Source of the DNA: Neopestalotiopsis rosae
Taxonomy: Eukaryota; Ascomycota; Sordariomycetes; Amphisphaeriales; Sporocadaceae
Length of the DNA: 64,000 nt
Assembly: GCA_023078685.1 (NCBI GenBank)
Contig: JALGAS010000004.1
Coordinates: 372,001-436,000, forward strand
Reading direction: 5' to 3'
Under the pieces are notes generated by a model, which was not told the DNA's origin, did no database searches, and saw only the letters and a list, made by a program, of their open reading frames with translations. Made by a program: the position numbers and the translations under genes. Below, piece by piece: positions 35,635 to 46,440 of the stretch (position 1 is its first letter; each line of letters starts with the position of its first letter).

Positions 35635-36817
35635 CTACTGCGAAAGCTTGATTTCTCTGGCCACAGTCCGATCTTCCTTGTCAAAAGCAGGAACAATCCA
35701 TCTCTGGTCGTACGGTTTTGCCTTGTCCACGAAACGCAGGTCTGTCGAGATGCGCACCCTTACTTGAGGGTCCTCATTGATAGCAGCAGCGTGAACTGAG
35801 TAAGGAGAGTGGAACACCACGTCTCCAGCCTCGTAGTCACCCTGTGAATCTTTGTCAGTCACTCTCAACGAGAGTACTCGGAGTTTTTCTTGGAGGAATG
35901 ACATACCACTAGCCAACCACGATTCCATCCTGCCCCGAACCGGCCGGCATTGCGATCCAGCCAGCCACCCTTCTCCATGTTCTTGTTAAAGGCACTCAAC
36001 CTCTCTTCATCTGGTAAATCCTTGTTCATTTCATCAAAGTCCTGTTCATACTTGGCTCCGATATCATGTGCCTTGTCGAGGTAAATCAGTCCTCCGCCCA
36101 TCGCACCAACATCGCCAATCGGTACCCAACCCGTGATACTCGTGGGCGGGCCTGCGCGGAGGTATATCTGGTCGTAGTGTACAGGAGTCGTCTCGGCTCC
36201 AGGCACAGCACACCGCACCAGGGATCGCGGCAGACACCACGACTCCTCGAACTTGCATAGCTTGCCGACAAAAGGTTCAATTATCTTTGCGACCTGGTCC
36301 TTGAACTCGAGATAAAATGGTGCCTTGTGCGCCTTGATCGCGGCTTCCACAAATGGACCGTCATCACTCAGGCCAGCGGCGACACGCACAACACCAGGAG
36401 GTAAAAAGTCGCGCCAGTCGTTGGCAGGGTTGAAGATACCGTCGACAGGTTTGGTTCCTGGTTTCAAAATGCCAGTGGTCGTATTCACGAAACTCATATA
36501 GTCTTCTCTGCATTTGAGTACGAGGTCCCTGGGGAGCAGGTTCTTGACCTGGAAAAGAATGAGCACAAAGTAGGTCAATGTAGTCAGGCAAAACCCACCC
36601 ATAAAACTCCGTCTGTGTCATATCGTGACCGAAGCTCTTCGAGAGGGCAATCAGGAGAGCAAGACATCAGAGGGTTTACGCCCTCGATAGCATCGCCCGT
36701 GCCACGTAAGTCTAATCTTTCGGCATTCGCAGCAATCTGGGCTGGAGTGATTTTGGAGCCTTCGGGTACGACTTTCAATGAACTTGAGGGAGACTCAAGT
36801 ACTTGGGTCATTTTCAT
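35635..36817 (-). CDS. Phytanoyl-CoA dioxygenase (PhyH)-like Fe(II)/2-oxoglutarate oxygenase
   Basis: Three exons, 36817-36599, 36548-35907 and 35841-35635 (introns of 50 and 65 bp), give 355 aa. The double-stranded beta-helix iron ligands are visible as H197-Y-D199 (TPVHYDQIYLR) and a distal His in F-H-S-P-Y-S-V-H (H298 or H304), with a downstream Arg (R-V-R-I-S-T-D-L-R-F) as the likely 2-oxoglutarate partner. W-V-P-I-G-D and M-G-G-G-L just after the first pair are typical of PhyH. The family hydroxylates CoA esters or small metabolites. No PTS1 or PTS2 is evident, so peroxisomal phytanate oxidation is not implied. A substrate cannot be assigned. The donor of intron 1 is GTGGGT. Confidence 0.87.
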
Positions 36818-37519
36818 TGAGATTGGAACTTTGCCGAGAGCAGCAGTATTGCACTTGTCTTGTCGAGAGAGGTCAAATGAAATTAATCGAGGAGGATGAC
36901 TTGTATGATGCAGGTTTATGTGCTGTTAACTCTGGAGGCAGATGTTGCTACCAACGGGCCATGTTCTCTAGCTTCAAGACGCATTTTGACAATTGTCCCA
37001 AGTATACTGAAGAGGAATGTGTCTTCAGGATCAGTTCGTCTGCAGCCACTTGGCCTCGCTTAGACTTGATATGGCCACACTCAACGGTACCTAGGCGAAG
37101 AAATTGTTCGGCTTCTGCTAACCGCACAGTATAGTCTTTCGTGAAACCCTCATCAAGAAACATCGCATTTGGAGATTTTGAGTGATGGTGCATGCAGGTT
37201 TGCAAAAAGGGTATACTCTGCAGCTCGGTAATGTAAGTCGTTCAATGCATCTCTGCCCAATAAGATCGGCACCCTCAACGTCTCGAAAGCACATGGCATA
37301 CCCCTCTTCGGGAGGTATGACACAGGTGACTTCAGACGGGATGCATTCAAGAATGCGTGGTTGCCTAAAAGGGATACCTGCGGTGGCGAAATGTGTGAGA
37401 ACTGCTGACCATAACATACACACTCAAAGTGATACAGATTTGAAGTCGTTGAGAAGATCAGAGGTGAATTTGTCTTTGTATCCTAAGTTCTATGGATTCA
37501 ACCAGGGAAAGGAAAAATC
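36818..37519. other. Intergenic region upstream of the PhyH-like gene
   Basis: 702 bp between two minus-strand genes; it should contain the PhyH-like promoter. A GGTACCTAGGCG element lies at 37086-37097. Frames are short on both strands. Confidence 0.45.
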
Positions 37520-38274
37520 TCACACCTGTCGCATCTTCACAAGCGCAAACTGTCTCATACCAAATTTCTCCATTTCGCAAATTTCCACAAAACCCAACTT
37601 TCTGTATAGCAATGCGCCAGCCTCGGAAGCTAGCAAGTAGACATCTCGACCATCCTTCTCAGCTTCCTCCATCCCCCATCTCGTAAGTAGTGTCCCGACC
37701 CCTTTACCCTGATAAGTTGGATCGACAGCGATGGAGTTGGCCCCTAGAATCATATGTCAGTATCAGGAAAGTGAGCTCTGATGCAAGTTGCGAGAAAGGA
37801 ACACGAACACCACATATTCTTCAGGACACCTTCGCCCAAAGCCTGCTCCAGGGATTGTTCGAATGCCTTGTTGACAGCTTCGCTCTCCCTCATAGCCGCC
37901 TGATCCATACCGGCTGGATACTCCTTCTTGCGATCTTTTTCCATCGTATCCTTGTCTGCAGTGCCTTCTGCCTCTGCAGGCGGGGCCATCCACTCGGCAC
38001 TGCCGAGCAAGCGTTCCTCGCCAGTCGGCATTTGCTGCACCGCGACAATGAAGTGCGTCCAGGGCTTTATGTCTTGAAAGTTCTCTTCCAACCTCGCAGT
38101 CCTCCACGCGAAATGGTCTCCGTGACCTGGCAGGACCCTGAGATGCTTGAGACTCTCTGGCCAGAGCGCAGCGAAAAGATTATTCGTACCAAAAGCGCGA
38201 TAGAGAACTTGCACCAGTTTCGGTATGTCTTCTCTGGTGGCTCGACGAATAGTAATGGGGCCACCGTCTTCCAT
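37520..38274 (-). CDS. GNAT-family N-acetyltransferase
   Basis: Two exons. Exon 1 starts at ATG 38274 and ends near 37809; exon 2 is 37743-37520. The best in-frame donor is GTTCGT at 37808 (229 aa); GTTCCT at 37802 (231 aa) is also possible. The N terminus has I-R-R-A-T-x-x-D-I-P-x-L-V, the usual GNAT opening. Exon 2 has motif A: I-A-V-D-P-T-Y-Q-G-K-G-V-G, the acetyl-CoA pyrophosphate-binding Q-x-x-G-x-G loop. Then come Y-L-L-A-S-E-A-G and L-Y-R-K-L-G-F (motif B). A charged insert of about 40 residues precedes the core. The acceptor substrate (amine of a metabolite or protein) is unknown. The same unusual donor GTTCGT is used in PET117 nearby. Confidence 0.85.
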
Positions 38275-38977
38275 GTTTGACGTTGCAAGTTGTTACTAGT
38301 TGAAGATTGTGTAAACTTCAATACCAAGAAACAGCCTGATGTCGTGGAGATGGGTTGTTCTTATTGTTTATATCTCTCCTGGTATACACCTCTTGCTGTC
38401 GAAGCAACTTCGCCAGCGAGAAAAGCGGTGGGGAGGTCTGGCTAATCGTCTCATGATATACGTGCTGCGCCGCATGTTTCCTCGCGAGCCCATGTTATTG
38501 TCTATACCATTCGCAATAGATCGAGCATAGATTGAGCAGGCGACAGTATGCGAGGGCCGCGCGTTATGCGCACGTCACATTAGGCAGCACTTTTACCCTT
38601 GATTTGAATTTGTCGCTCGCCATCATAGACGCTACGATATTTTCAGAAGCCGGGTTTGGAAGGCCGACTCTGAGCGAAAAGAAAGGACTCTCAGCGAAGA
38701 GCAAGGCATCATTCGGCGGCTTTCATCTCGCTTCACGATATGGACCTGTACTGGGCAGGACCGTCCATTATGTTCTCGCCCCGCCCTTGATGCGGCCTCC
38801 TGGAAATGCAAAATCCTCTATACCCCCAAACTCCATGTATGCAGAGTTGTGTGATGTCCTGGTATAATGTACAATGCTTCGAGATCTATGCGCTCGTTTT
38901 TGTTTCCCCCTCCAGTCTGCACAACCACCGTGTTTGCAGTGTTACACATTATCGTACACGCCCTCGGGCAATCGGTG
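38275..38977. other. Intergenic region upstream of the GNAT gene
   Basis: About 700 bp between the GNAT start and the PET117 stop, both minus. It presumably holds the GNAT promoter. A plus frame of 111 codons (38532-38867) has no family features. Confidence 0.5.
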
Positions 38978-39356
38978 TTAATGATACCGCCCTTGCGCTC
39001 GTTTCGGTATTTCTAGCTCGGCGACGCTGTCCCGAACAGTCTGGCCCTTCTTATATTCCTCCTCCAGCGCCTTTTGCATCTCAAAGTCGAGTTGGCGCTC
39101 CTTCTTGATGCGCTGTTGTTCCATGTCGCGAATGACGCCTTGGTGCATAGCCTAAACAGATAATATTGTCAGCGGGTGCAGTATGGAGAGCGCCGAATGC
39201 GTTCATTGCCAGGTTGAATCGCAAGTCGACCTCCAGAAAGTGCTTTGACTGGCCACGAACCTCTTGCTCAAATTTCTGTTGGAAGTGAACAAAAACCACT
39301 GTAGTGACGGCAAATAGTGAAGTGCCCAGCAGGGTGAGCTTGGATGTTCTCGACAT
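38978..39356 (-). CDS. PET117: Cytochrome c oxidase assembly protein Pet117
   Basis: Two exons, 39356-39261 and 39151-38978 (109-bp intron, donor GTTCGT), give 89 aa. The N-terminal helix (about 5-24, L-T-L-L-G-T-S-L-F-A-V then V-V-F-V-H) is the membrane/mitochondrial segment. The junction yields A-M-H-Q-G-V-I-R-D-M-E-Q-Q-R, the hallmark of Pet117, followed by K-K-E-R-Q-L-D-F and a charged helix. Pet117 sits in the mitochondrial inner membrane and links Cox15 (heme A synthesis) with cytochrome oxidase assembly. It is divergent from VMA10 over 584 bp. It is easy to miss because both exons are short. Confidence 0.93.
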
Positions 39357-39940
39357 TTTCGGCGATTGTGAGGATGGCGGCCAGAGGTTGAAATGCGTCC
39401 GACTATGGTTTTTACACAACGGCTCGCAACAATTAGAAAATAAACGAATGGTTTGAACTTTGAGACATGCGATACATTCTCCGGAGTCGGTTGCGCCGGA
39501 TTTTAGCACAGCACCTGAATGATTCGCAGCAAGCTTTCGACTTTTGGGAGCTTGGACCCTGCAGCTGCCCACTGTAGATTGACGTCGATGGGGCACTTCG
39601 ACGCCTAGCGCATAGTGGTTTGGCCGCTGAATCTTGGCGGCAACGAGCCCAGCGAGTCCAGGTGCGACACTGCTTCAGGCGCGTGACGCAGCGACTAGCC
39701 CCAAGGCAGCCAATCATTGATTGCGGCGCTACTACCAGCTGGCCGGCAGCTACCGTGCGACGACATCACTGTGCTCGACACTGATGAGGGAGCTTCCAAC
39801 TCGGCGACAGGGCATCTCTAAATCGCTATAATTCCAAACAACCTCATATACCCACCCTCTCATCCCGCTGTGACCACGATCGCTTTGAAACCCGACCGAC
39901 GCCCTACTCCGATCCTCGAACCCCTCTCCATTACTTCAAG
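39357..39940. promoter_or_regulatory. Divergent promoter of PET117 and VMA10
   Basis: 584 bp between two divergent start codons of housekeeping genes (mitochondrial oxidase assembly and vacuolar ATPase). CT-rich patches precede the VMA10 start. No specific site assigned. Confidence 0.55.
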
Positions 39941-40512
39941 ATGGTACGCCAGAGCTTCCGCCAGCTGGACGTGTCCGCTGTTGTCAGCTAACATGATATC
40001 TCGCAGTCTGCCCAGAACTCTCAAGGCATCCAGACCTTGCTCGATGTACGACTACAATATAACTCGATATGTTCCTGGGGGAGCAAGCCACTGATGCTGA
40101 AATTTGGACAATAGGCCGAGAAGAATGCTTCCAAGATCGTTCAACAAGGTGCGTCGACCATGCCACATCCCGTGGCCTTTCCTCTCCTACATCGGGTTCC
40201 TACGCTCATCTCGGCACTTCTGCTCACACCTTGTTTATAGCCAGAGAATACCGAACCAAGCGCGTGCGCGAGGCTCGTGACGAGGCCAAGAAGGAGATAG
40301 ACGACTACCGCAAGTCAAAGGAGGACGAGTTCAAGAAGTTCGAGTCGGAGCACGCCGCAGGTAACAAGCAGGCCGAGGACGAGGCCAACAAGGAAGCCGA
40401 GACCAAGATCACCGAAATCAAGTCTGCGGGCAAGAAGAGCCAAGACAAGGTCGTTGCCGATCTCCTCAAGGCCGTGTTCGAGGTCAAGCCCGTACCCCCG
40501 ACCGCCGCTTAA
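39941..40512 (+). CDS. VMA10: V-type proton ATPase subunit G (Vma10)
   Basis: Four coding exons, 39941-39943, 40007-40045, 40115-40148 and 40241-40512 (introns of 63, 69 and 92 bp), give 115 aa, as in yeast Vma10 (114). Exon 1 holds only the ATG; the next codons S-A-Q-N-S-Q-G-I-Q-T-L-L come from exon 2 and D-A-E-K-N-A-S-K-I-V from the exon 2/3 join. This start matches the family's conserved S-Q-G-I-Q-x-L-L-x-A-E. The rest is a long charged helix (R-E-Y-R-T-K-R-V-R-E-A-R-D-E-A). Subunit G pairs with E in the peripheral stalk, joining V1 and V0 to acidify the vacuole. Three introns in 350 coding bases, with a three-base first coding exon, is unusual but consistent in frame. Confidence 0.93.
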
Positions 40513-40770
40513 TTATCTCAAGACAACAATTGCGGGCATAAGAATGATTAGACTTGGCAGCCATCCGGATTTAAGGTGGCGGAACCTCTGAAGATAACTG
40601 TCTACGATATTGCACAGACGGATATGCGGTACTTTGGCGGGGCGAAGACGATACAAACGATGTTGGCGAAGAGGAACGGGTAGAAACGCTATGATTCCTG
40701 GCGCATGCAGCACTAGCCGGGTCAATTCATGATATTTCCATTTTACAAGCAGGTTGCTTTGGCAGCACCG
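40513..40770. terminator. Convergent 3' ends of VMA10 and the CTNNBL1 homologue
   Basis: 258 bp between converging stops. It should hold both polyadenylation sites; none was pinned down. Confidence 0.35.
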
Positions 40771-42667
40771 CTATTGCAAGAACTCGGCCAACGTGGTGAG
40801 CATCTCGCGGGTATCTTTGGTCTCCTGATCTTCAACATTCATGCCCTCGATCTGTTCATCCAGTGTTTGCTTGATGACAGCCAGCGTCTCATCTCTCTCT
40901 GACAATAAAGCCTTGACCTTCTTCCTAGCACCGCCATCTTCAGCAATCAACCATGCCAGCGCGAGATCGATCATCTGCAAGGAGAATAATCCCGCGTCCA
41001 GTCGACGGGAGAACCACTCATCCGCCATTTCTTCTTTCTCCTCTGCACTCAGCCGTGACTGTTCAGATCGGATAGCTTCATCCGCTAGACCGACTCTTGA
41101 AGCATATTCTTGCCGTAATTTAACTAGCTTGGTAGTCTTCTCATAGTCCTTTTCAACGAATTTGGCCAGAGTTCGAATCCTCTCCGGCGAATTGGCTGGG
41201 AGCAGTCGAAGCATGGAGTTGAATATGCCAATTAGGTGTTCAGATGTCTGGTTGTCGTTCTTCTTCATGAATAGGGTGAACAGATTCTTCAGCCCCCCTG
41301 CCTCGACAATTTTGGCGCATACCTCGGCGCCGGAGGGTCCTCCAGCAGCGTGATCGAGAAGTCTGAGCGAAGCAATCTTGCTCATTTTACCTTCCTTTAG
41401 CATGATCAAACATAGCTCGACGCCTTCGGCTTCAACAAACTTCTGCTTGCCCTCGGGTTCATCCGCTATACATGCGAGCGCCTCGAATAGATTTTCCATG
41501 TATTCTTCTTCCTCGCCTCCCTTCTCGGGGTCTCTTTTTCGGTAAGGAGCGATGAGCTGCAGCATCTTGTCCACTGCGTCTAAAGACGCCAGTTGCCTCC
41601 GGTTTTTTGAACTCGACTGCACCAAGATGGCCAGGATCTCGGCCGAGTACTGCTTGTTTTGACCGACGACACTTTCTCTTGCCTGCATCCTCTGCAGTAA
41701 CCATGTGACCAGGTTCTCCTGTGCCCCTATCCTTTCCGCTATGCTGGTTCTCGAACACAGGTTTTCGCATATGTTGAGCGCATGGTAGATTCCATTTCGG
41801 TCCATCTCCTCCTTTTCGTCGAGTCGCTCCATATTGCTGAACAAGAGCCCCAGTAAGTCGGCGTCTAGACATGCATCTACGAGAGCGTTCCATTGCTCGT
41901 CCTCGGCGGGTACATCCTCGTCGGTGAGTTCGGTCAAGAGTTCCAGAACATCGATCGCAATATCGCTATTCTCGTGTGCTAACAGGCCGACCAAACTGGC
42001 GACGCAACCAAGATTGGCGAATTCTGGGTATAGACTCGGGTGTTCGGCTAGAATACTCAGGCCCTTAATGTCCGCGTCCAGGTCGGCTTCGCTCGCAATG
42101 AAGCGGGTTGGGTCGTTCTCAAACTTGGCTCTGAGCTCTGCGTTCTTGGATATTCGCTTTTCAAAGTTGAGCGCCGTCCTTCGGAGCCAGGGTACATCAA
42201 TCTTTTCTTCCTTGAATTGGAGCTGTTGTTCGGCGCTGTCGACGTAATCCAGAATCTCGCGTTGCTGTGCGCTTACTCCGCCACCGAAGAATCGGCCCTC
42301 CTCATCGTCTCCAGCCTCTTCTTCTTCCTCAGGTGGCATGGTTGGGCCGTAGTCGCCATCTTCGTCGTCCGGTGGGAGTTCAGGTCCAGCTTCCATGTCG
42401 GCGTCTTCTGAGGGTTCGTCTTCTACATGTGCATGGCGACTAGAGCTTCCATTTGTGCGTGCGGACTTGTAGATCTCATCTGCTCGCAGGTTACAGTCAG
42501 CAAAGTCCTTCGGCAAAGAGCCCGAAGAGAGTAGGCACTTACTTGGATCCCGAAGAGGTTCGAGCTTGCGTTTGCTGCTGCTGGCGCCCTACTCATAATT
42601 AGCAAGTACTCAGGAAACATTCACGAGGGATTCAGCATACCTTGAAAAGCTCATCTATGCTAGTCAT
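40771..42667 (-). CDS. Beta-catenin-like protein 1 (CTNNBL1) homologue, spliceosome-associated
   Basis: Three exons, 42667-42641, 42588-42543 and 42479-40771 (introns of 52 and 63 bp), give 593 aa, near the human length (563). Exon 1 codes for MTSIDELFK, and exon 2 for a Lys/Arg-rich segment (S-S-K-R-K-L-E-P-L-R-D-P) like the NLS of CTNNBL1. An acidic stretch follows (about 45-85), then armadillo-like helical repeats over nearly the whole rest, with family strings W-L-R-R-T-A-L-N-F-E-K-R-I and A-E-I-L-A-I-L-V-Q. CTNNBL1 binds the Prp19 complex and its CDC5L component in the nucleus. In yeasts it is often lost; filamentous fungi keep it. Confidence 0.92.
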
Positions 42668-43164
42668 GGTGGGCGAGGTCAATGGGGCATGCTTGTCTCC
42701 AGTAGCGAGTCAAAAGTCGTGATGCGGATTCAGTGGTTTGCGACAAAGCTTCAATTGAGAGCCCCAAAAGTCAAGCGGCTGGCCCAGCGCTCTGCACGGT
42801 TCCATTGGCGGATCATTCACTGTGACGAGACCTGATACAGTGACTCCATTTTAGTGACCGTGGTACAGTGTCAACTAAAGTTTCAAGGCCTAGTAGCGCT
42901 AGAAATCATCGCCTAGAACCTAGTTCCTTGCTCGTACAATTCCGCGAAATCGGAAGGCATGAGTCGCCGGTCAGCATGGTGACTGCAAAATATGAGACAA
43001 GAACAACGGACATGACTTTGTCGTTTCTCAAGCATTGGAAGCTATTTCTTTTGTAATTGTGGTTCATCCTTTGGTTTCTGTCGTGGCATATCTTGTATCC
43101 TGTTTTACTCGCATGAACAATAGAGCATCAGAACTTTTAGACACCCATCAGATTCTTCACTAGA
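42668..43164. promoter_or_regulatory. Divergent promoter of the CTNNBL1 homologue and the histidine phosphatase
   Basis: 497 bp between divergent starts. Only short frames are present. No site is recognisable beyond ordinary composition. Confidence 0.5.
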
Positions 43165-44065
43165 ATGCCGCCAACACTGATCCTCATCCGCCATGCACAG
43201 GCGCTCCACAACATTGATGGTAAGTTTTCAGTTTCAATGATTGTCATTGGACCTCTACTGATATGTACTCCAGGACGATATCACCTGCATGATCCGGACC
43301 TGTCCGAGATCGGTTTTGAGCAGCTCAAGCCACTCCGGGAAAGCTTGATGGCACATCCTCTAGCTCAGAATGCCGGCCTGATTGTGACGAGTCCGATGCG
43401 CAGGACCATTCAGACAACGCTGGGCTCTGTAGACTGGTTGGTTGCCAAGGGGGTCAAAGTGGAGGCAGATGCTGACTGGCAAGGTAAGTCTTATTGTTAG
43501 ATTGCATATGGTCTCTTGTCCCCATTTTCCCATATGTGGAATGAATGTACAGACTGCCATGAACAATCTTTGTAGCATTTTGGCTGTCTGATATGCTCTA
43601 CTCGTACTCAGGACTGATCTGTACTCAGAAAACTCTGCCAAGCCTTGTGACACGGGCTCGCCTGTCACGGCTCTAGGCGAGGAATTTCCGGTCGTTGACT
43701 TCTCGTCTCTAGACCCTGTATACCCAGACAAGTCTACACCAGCTGGATCAAGATATGCTTACAACAAGAAGGCCTTGCTCGCACGCGGTCAGCATGCTCT
43801 GCGAGGACTCTACAATCGACCGGAAAAGGTCATCATTGTGGTTTCCCACTCGGGCTTCTTGCGGGAGTGCATATCGGGCTTTTGGTTTTTCAATTCTGAT
43901 TACCGCATCTTCGAATTCGAAGAGCGAGCAAGCGATGATCAGCCATACATACTGAAACAATGTGATGAGACACTTGAAAAAGGCGGTGGACTTGGCCTCA
44001 GCAATAAACGCGCTGTAGGGCTTGGCAACAATCTGCCAGACGAGAGTCTGGAGAACGCCGAGTAA
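43165..44065 (+). CDS. Histidine phosphatase / phosphoglycerate-mutase-like protein
   Basis: Three exons, 43165-43219, 43274-43483 and 43629-44065 (introns of 54 and 145 bp), give 233 aa. The catalytic RHA motif is R9-H10-A (L-I-L-I-R-H-A-Q-A-L-H-N), split from the rest by the first intron. The second arginine region is T-S-P-M-R-R-T-I-Q-T and the second catalytic histidine is in V-V-S-H-S-G-F-L-R-E. The sequence E-N-S-A-K-P-C-D-T-G at the last junction is typical of fungal members, supporting the 145-bp intron; a small extra exon within it cannot be excluded. Members are phosphatases on sugar or nucleotide phosphates, or unassigned; metabolic mutase activity is unlikely given the short fold. 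Confidence 0.87.
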
Positions 44066-44591
44066 ATCCATGCCATATCTACGAATGAAACCGGACGAGG
44101 GCCATAGAATCTAGACTAGACGCATAATCACGAGTCAAACCGCATGGGAACAGAGCCGGAAGAGGTGCGTCCATCAGGGGCGAGAAGCGTTACAGTAAGG
44201 CGGTTAGAAAAGAACTAGACTCATAAAATTGCTGAAAGGGGTGAAGCACTCTTTATCGTACCTATCACGTTTTCTCGTTGTTTGGAATTTCATATTGGTA
44301 TGAATTTCGAGTCCATTTCGTCAAGTGTAAACCATGGAAACCCGAATGGCAAAGGATTTTCCAACCCTGCCAATATCAACACGAGTATCCAGTCTTTGCA
44401 GCCCAGAAGCCATAATGCATTGGATAGAAGTGTATGCAATGCGTCACGACCACACGATTCAAAAGTCAAGCCTCATTCACACCATTTGTACTTGAGCAAG
44501 TCATTGGAATATGGGTATTGTATGAAAATGTATCACCGAGGAGACCTGAGCGGAGAGGCTTTGTGCATACTTTATTTGCTGCCTCATCTAT
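44066..44591. other. Convergent intergenic region
   Basis: 526 bp between converging stops of the histidine phosphatase and the SDR. One plus frame of 109 codons lacks family features. Nothing else seen. Confidence 0.5.
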
Positions 44592-45736
44592 TCACTCCTT
44601 GTAGATCCTAACCTTGTAGTCGTCGAGCCACTTATCTTGAATGATCGTCAGTTGCGAAGCTTGAGTCTTCTTCATGTATTTGTCCTTCTCATCATCCTGG
44701 TAGTCATCTCTGTCCACATCCATGAAACCTTGTTCTGCAATGCTGCGCGGTGTTATCATGAGTGAGTGCCCTACTCTCGGGTTAGTATTCCACCGTTTGA
44801 AGACTGGACTGTTTCGACTGACCATTGATGCCTTTATCACATGCAATCCTCATCATACAATTGGCCACATCTTCTTGTTCGCCAAATTCAACGCCCCTGT
44901 CCAGAAGCCACTTTTCGTACTCGGCCGTACGTATAGCACTTCTGATCCAACACGGCGCAACGTAGTTGATCCTGATTGCCTGTTCCCAGCTTGATCGTCT
45001 TGCAGTGCGCATGAATCCACGTAGCCCGTACTTGGTCGCAGTGTACTCCCAATTGCCCTGTGACGGGGAGAATATCAGCTATTATCAATGCAACAACAAA
45101 GGTTGAAATATGTGTGGTATTTACCGGAGAGTCAATCCAAGCTACCATACTTCCTGTGATGATGAAACATCGATCGCGCTCCGGTGTATCTGGCTGCTTT
45201 CGAAAGTAGTGCACGGCGAGCTTCCACGTATATAAAGACCCGTCCAAATTGACCTTGATGATATTCAGGTTTGGCTTCGTTGGTTCTCCATCGGGGTCTA
45301 GCAATTGTGTAAGTCGCGTTGTGCATAGTCGAATCACGCCCAGTTCCGACTTACCATCGAGATTCCAAAGGCTATCACCCGAACTCCTGCTGATACCTGC
45401 ATTCGCAATCACAATATCTACGCTGCTGTTGGGACTTTTACTGCGTGCCGTTTCGAACATGGATTTCTGTTGATCCCAGTCGCGTATGTCGACACGCACA
45501 AACGCACACACGACTTTGCAATTCGCATCATTGAGCTCCTGCTCAATCTCCTTGCCGCGGTCATTGACATCTCCAAACGTCACGAACGACCCGGCCGCTA
45601 CAAAAGCACGAACGCATGCCTCGCCCATGCCATTTGCGCCTCCGGTGACGATGACCGACTTTCCGCGCGCCTGTGACCGGTCAGGCACGATTGTGTGGTC
45701 TATCGGCCCTGTATACTCGTATCGTGGGAGTGGCAT
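44592..45736 (-). CDS. Short-chain dehydrogenase/reductase (15-hydroxyprostaglandin-dehydrogenase-like)
   Basis: Four exons, 45736-45355, 45297-45125, 45057-44823 and 44770-44592 (introns of 57, 67 and 52 bp), give 322 aa. The first ATG is 45736; only TTG lies upstream. Cofactor motif T31-G-G-A-N-G-M-G38, then G-D-V-N-D after strand 2 suggesting NAD(H). ANAG is at about 112-115, the catalytic Ser in I-T-G-S-M-V-A, and Y190-T-A-T-K194 forms across the exon 2/3 region. These SDRs usually oxidise secondary alcohols. It opens the 44.6-64 kb region rich in oxidative enzymes and could supply ketones to the monooxygenases there; that link is inference. It is unlike the SDR at 29.4 kb in cofactor loop and length of C terminus. 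Confidence 0.9.
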
Positions 45737-46440
45737 CGTGGCGACGGGCAAAGTAAGTGGGGCTGGTGAATTGGGCTGATTGTCTTTTCACGAAATGACT
45801 CGACCCTTGATCTACGTCAGGGACTTGGGGAAAATGTAGGTAGCGATTACAATAAGCTCAAGCTTTCACAGTGCTCTCGGCTTTCAACGCTTGAGGCGAC
45901 TTATAGCAATCCAGGCTTGTTGCAAAGTTGACGGTGATTGGCTTGCAGATCTAGATGGTTGTACTGTGAGGGTGGTATAGCAGAGCCCGTTCACAGGACC
46001 CCTGCCCGCCTCCGCAGTTGGAGTTTGCGGGGAAACTTGGCGATCAAGGCAAACCCTCTTTAGGATAACCATAACCGAAGACATTATTCAAATCGCCAAA
46101 AGAGTAATGCCGAGTATGCCGGAGATGTAGCAGACCAGGGTTGAGTTTGCCCTCTGACCACCTTGTCATATTGCAACACACTTGTTCACGGATATACATG
46201 GCATGTCCAAGCAGCTCGCAGGTGATGAGGCGCCTGCTAAGACTTTGCCGAGCCGAAGAGACGTTGGAGCCAATAATGGCATAAATTTATCATTTCACGA
46301 TCGACCCCGACGGTATACTGGTCAGAGCCGAAGTGGATTTTATAGTCACCGAATCATCATCGTAACGGCGCCGCCAGATAGGGAAATACCGTACTATGTA
46401 TATTGAAAGATTGATTGAACTATTGACCGTCTCACATCAG
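45737..46440. other. Intergenic region upstream of the SDR
   Basis: 704 bp between the SDR start and the stop of the lactonase-like gene, both minus. It should contain the SDR promoter. Frames are short. Nothing specific is seen. Confidence 0.5.

Noticed and set aside
32530..38870. Linking the PhyH-like and GNAT genes to the 44.6-64 kb cluster
   Set aside because: Housekeeping genes (PET117, VMA10, CTNNBL1 homologue) lie between, so no functional tie is supported.
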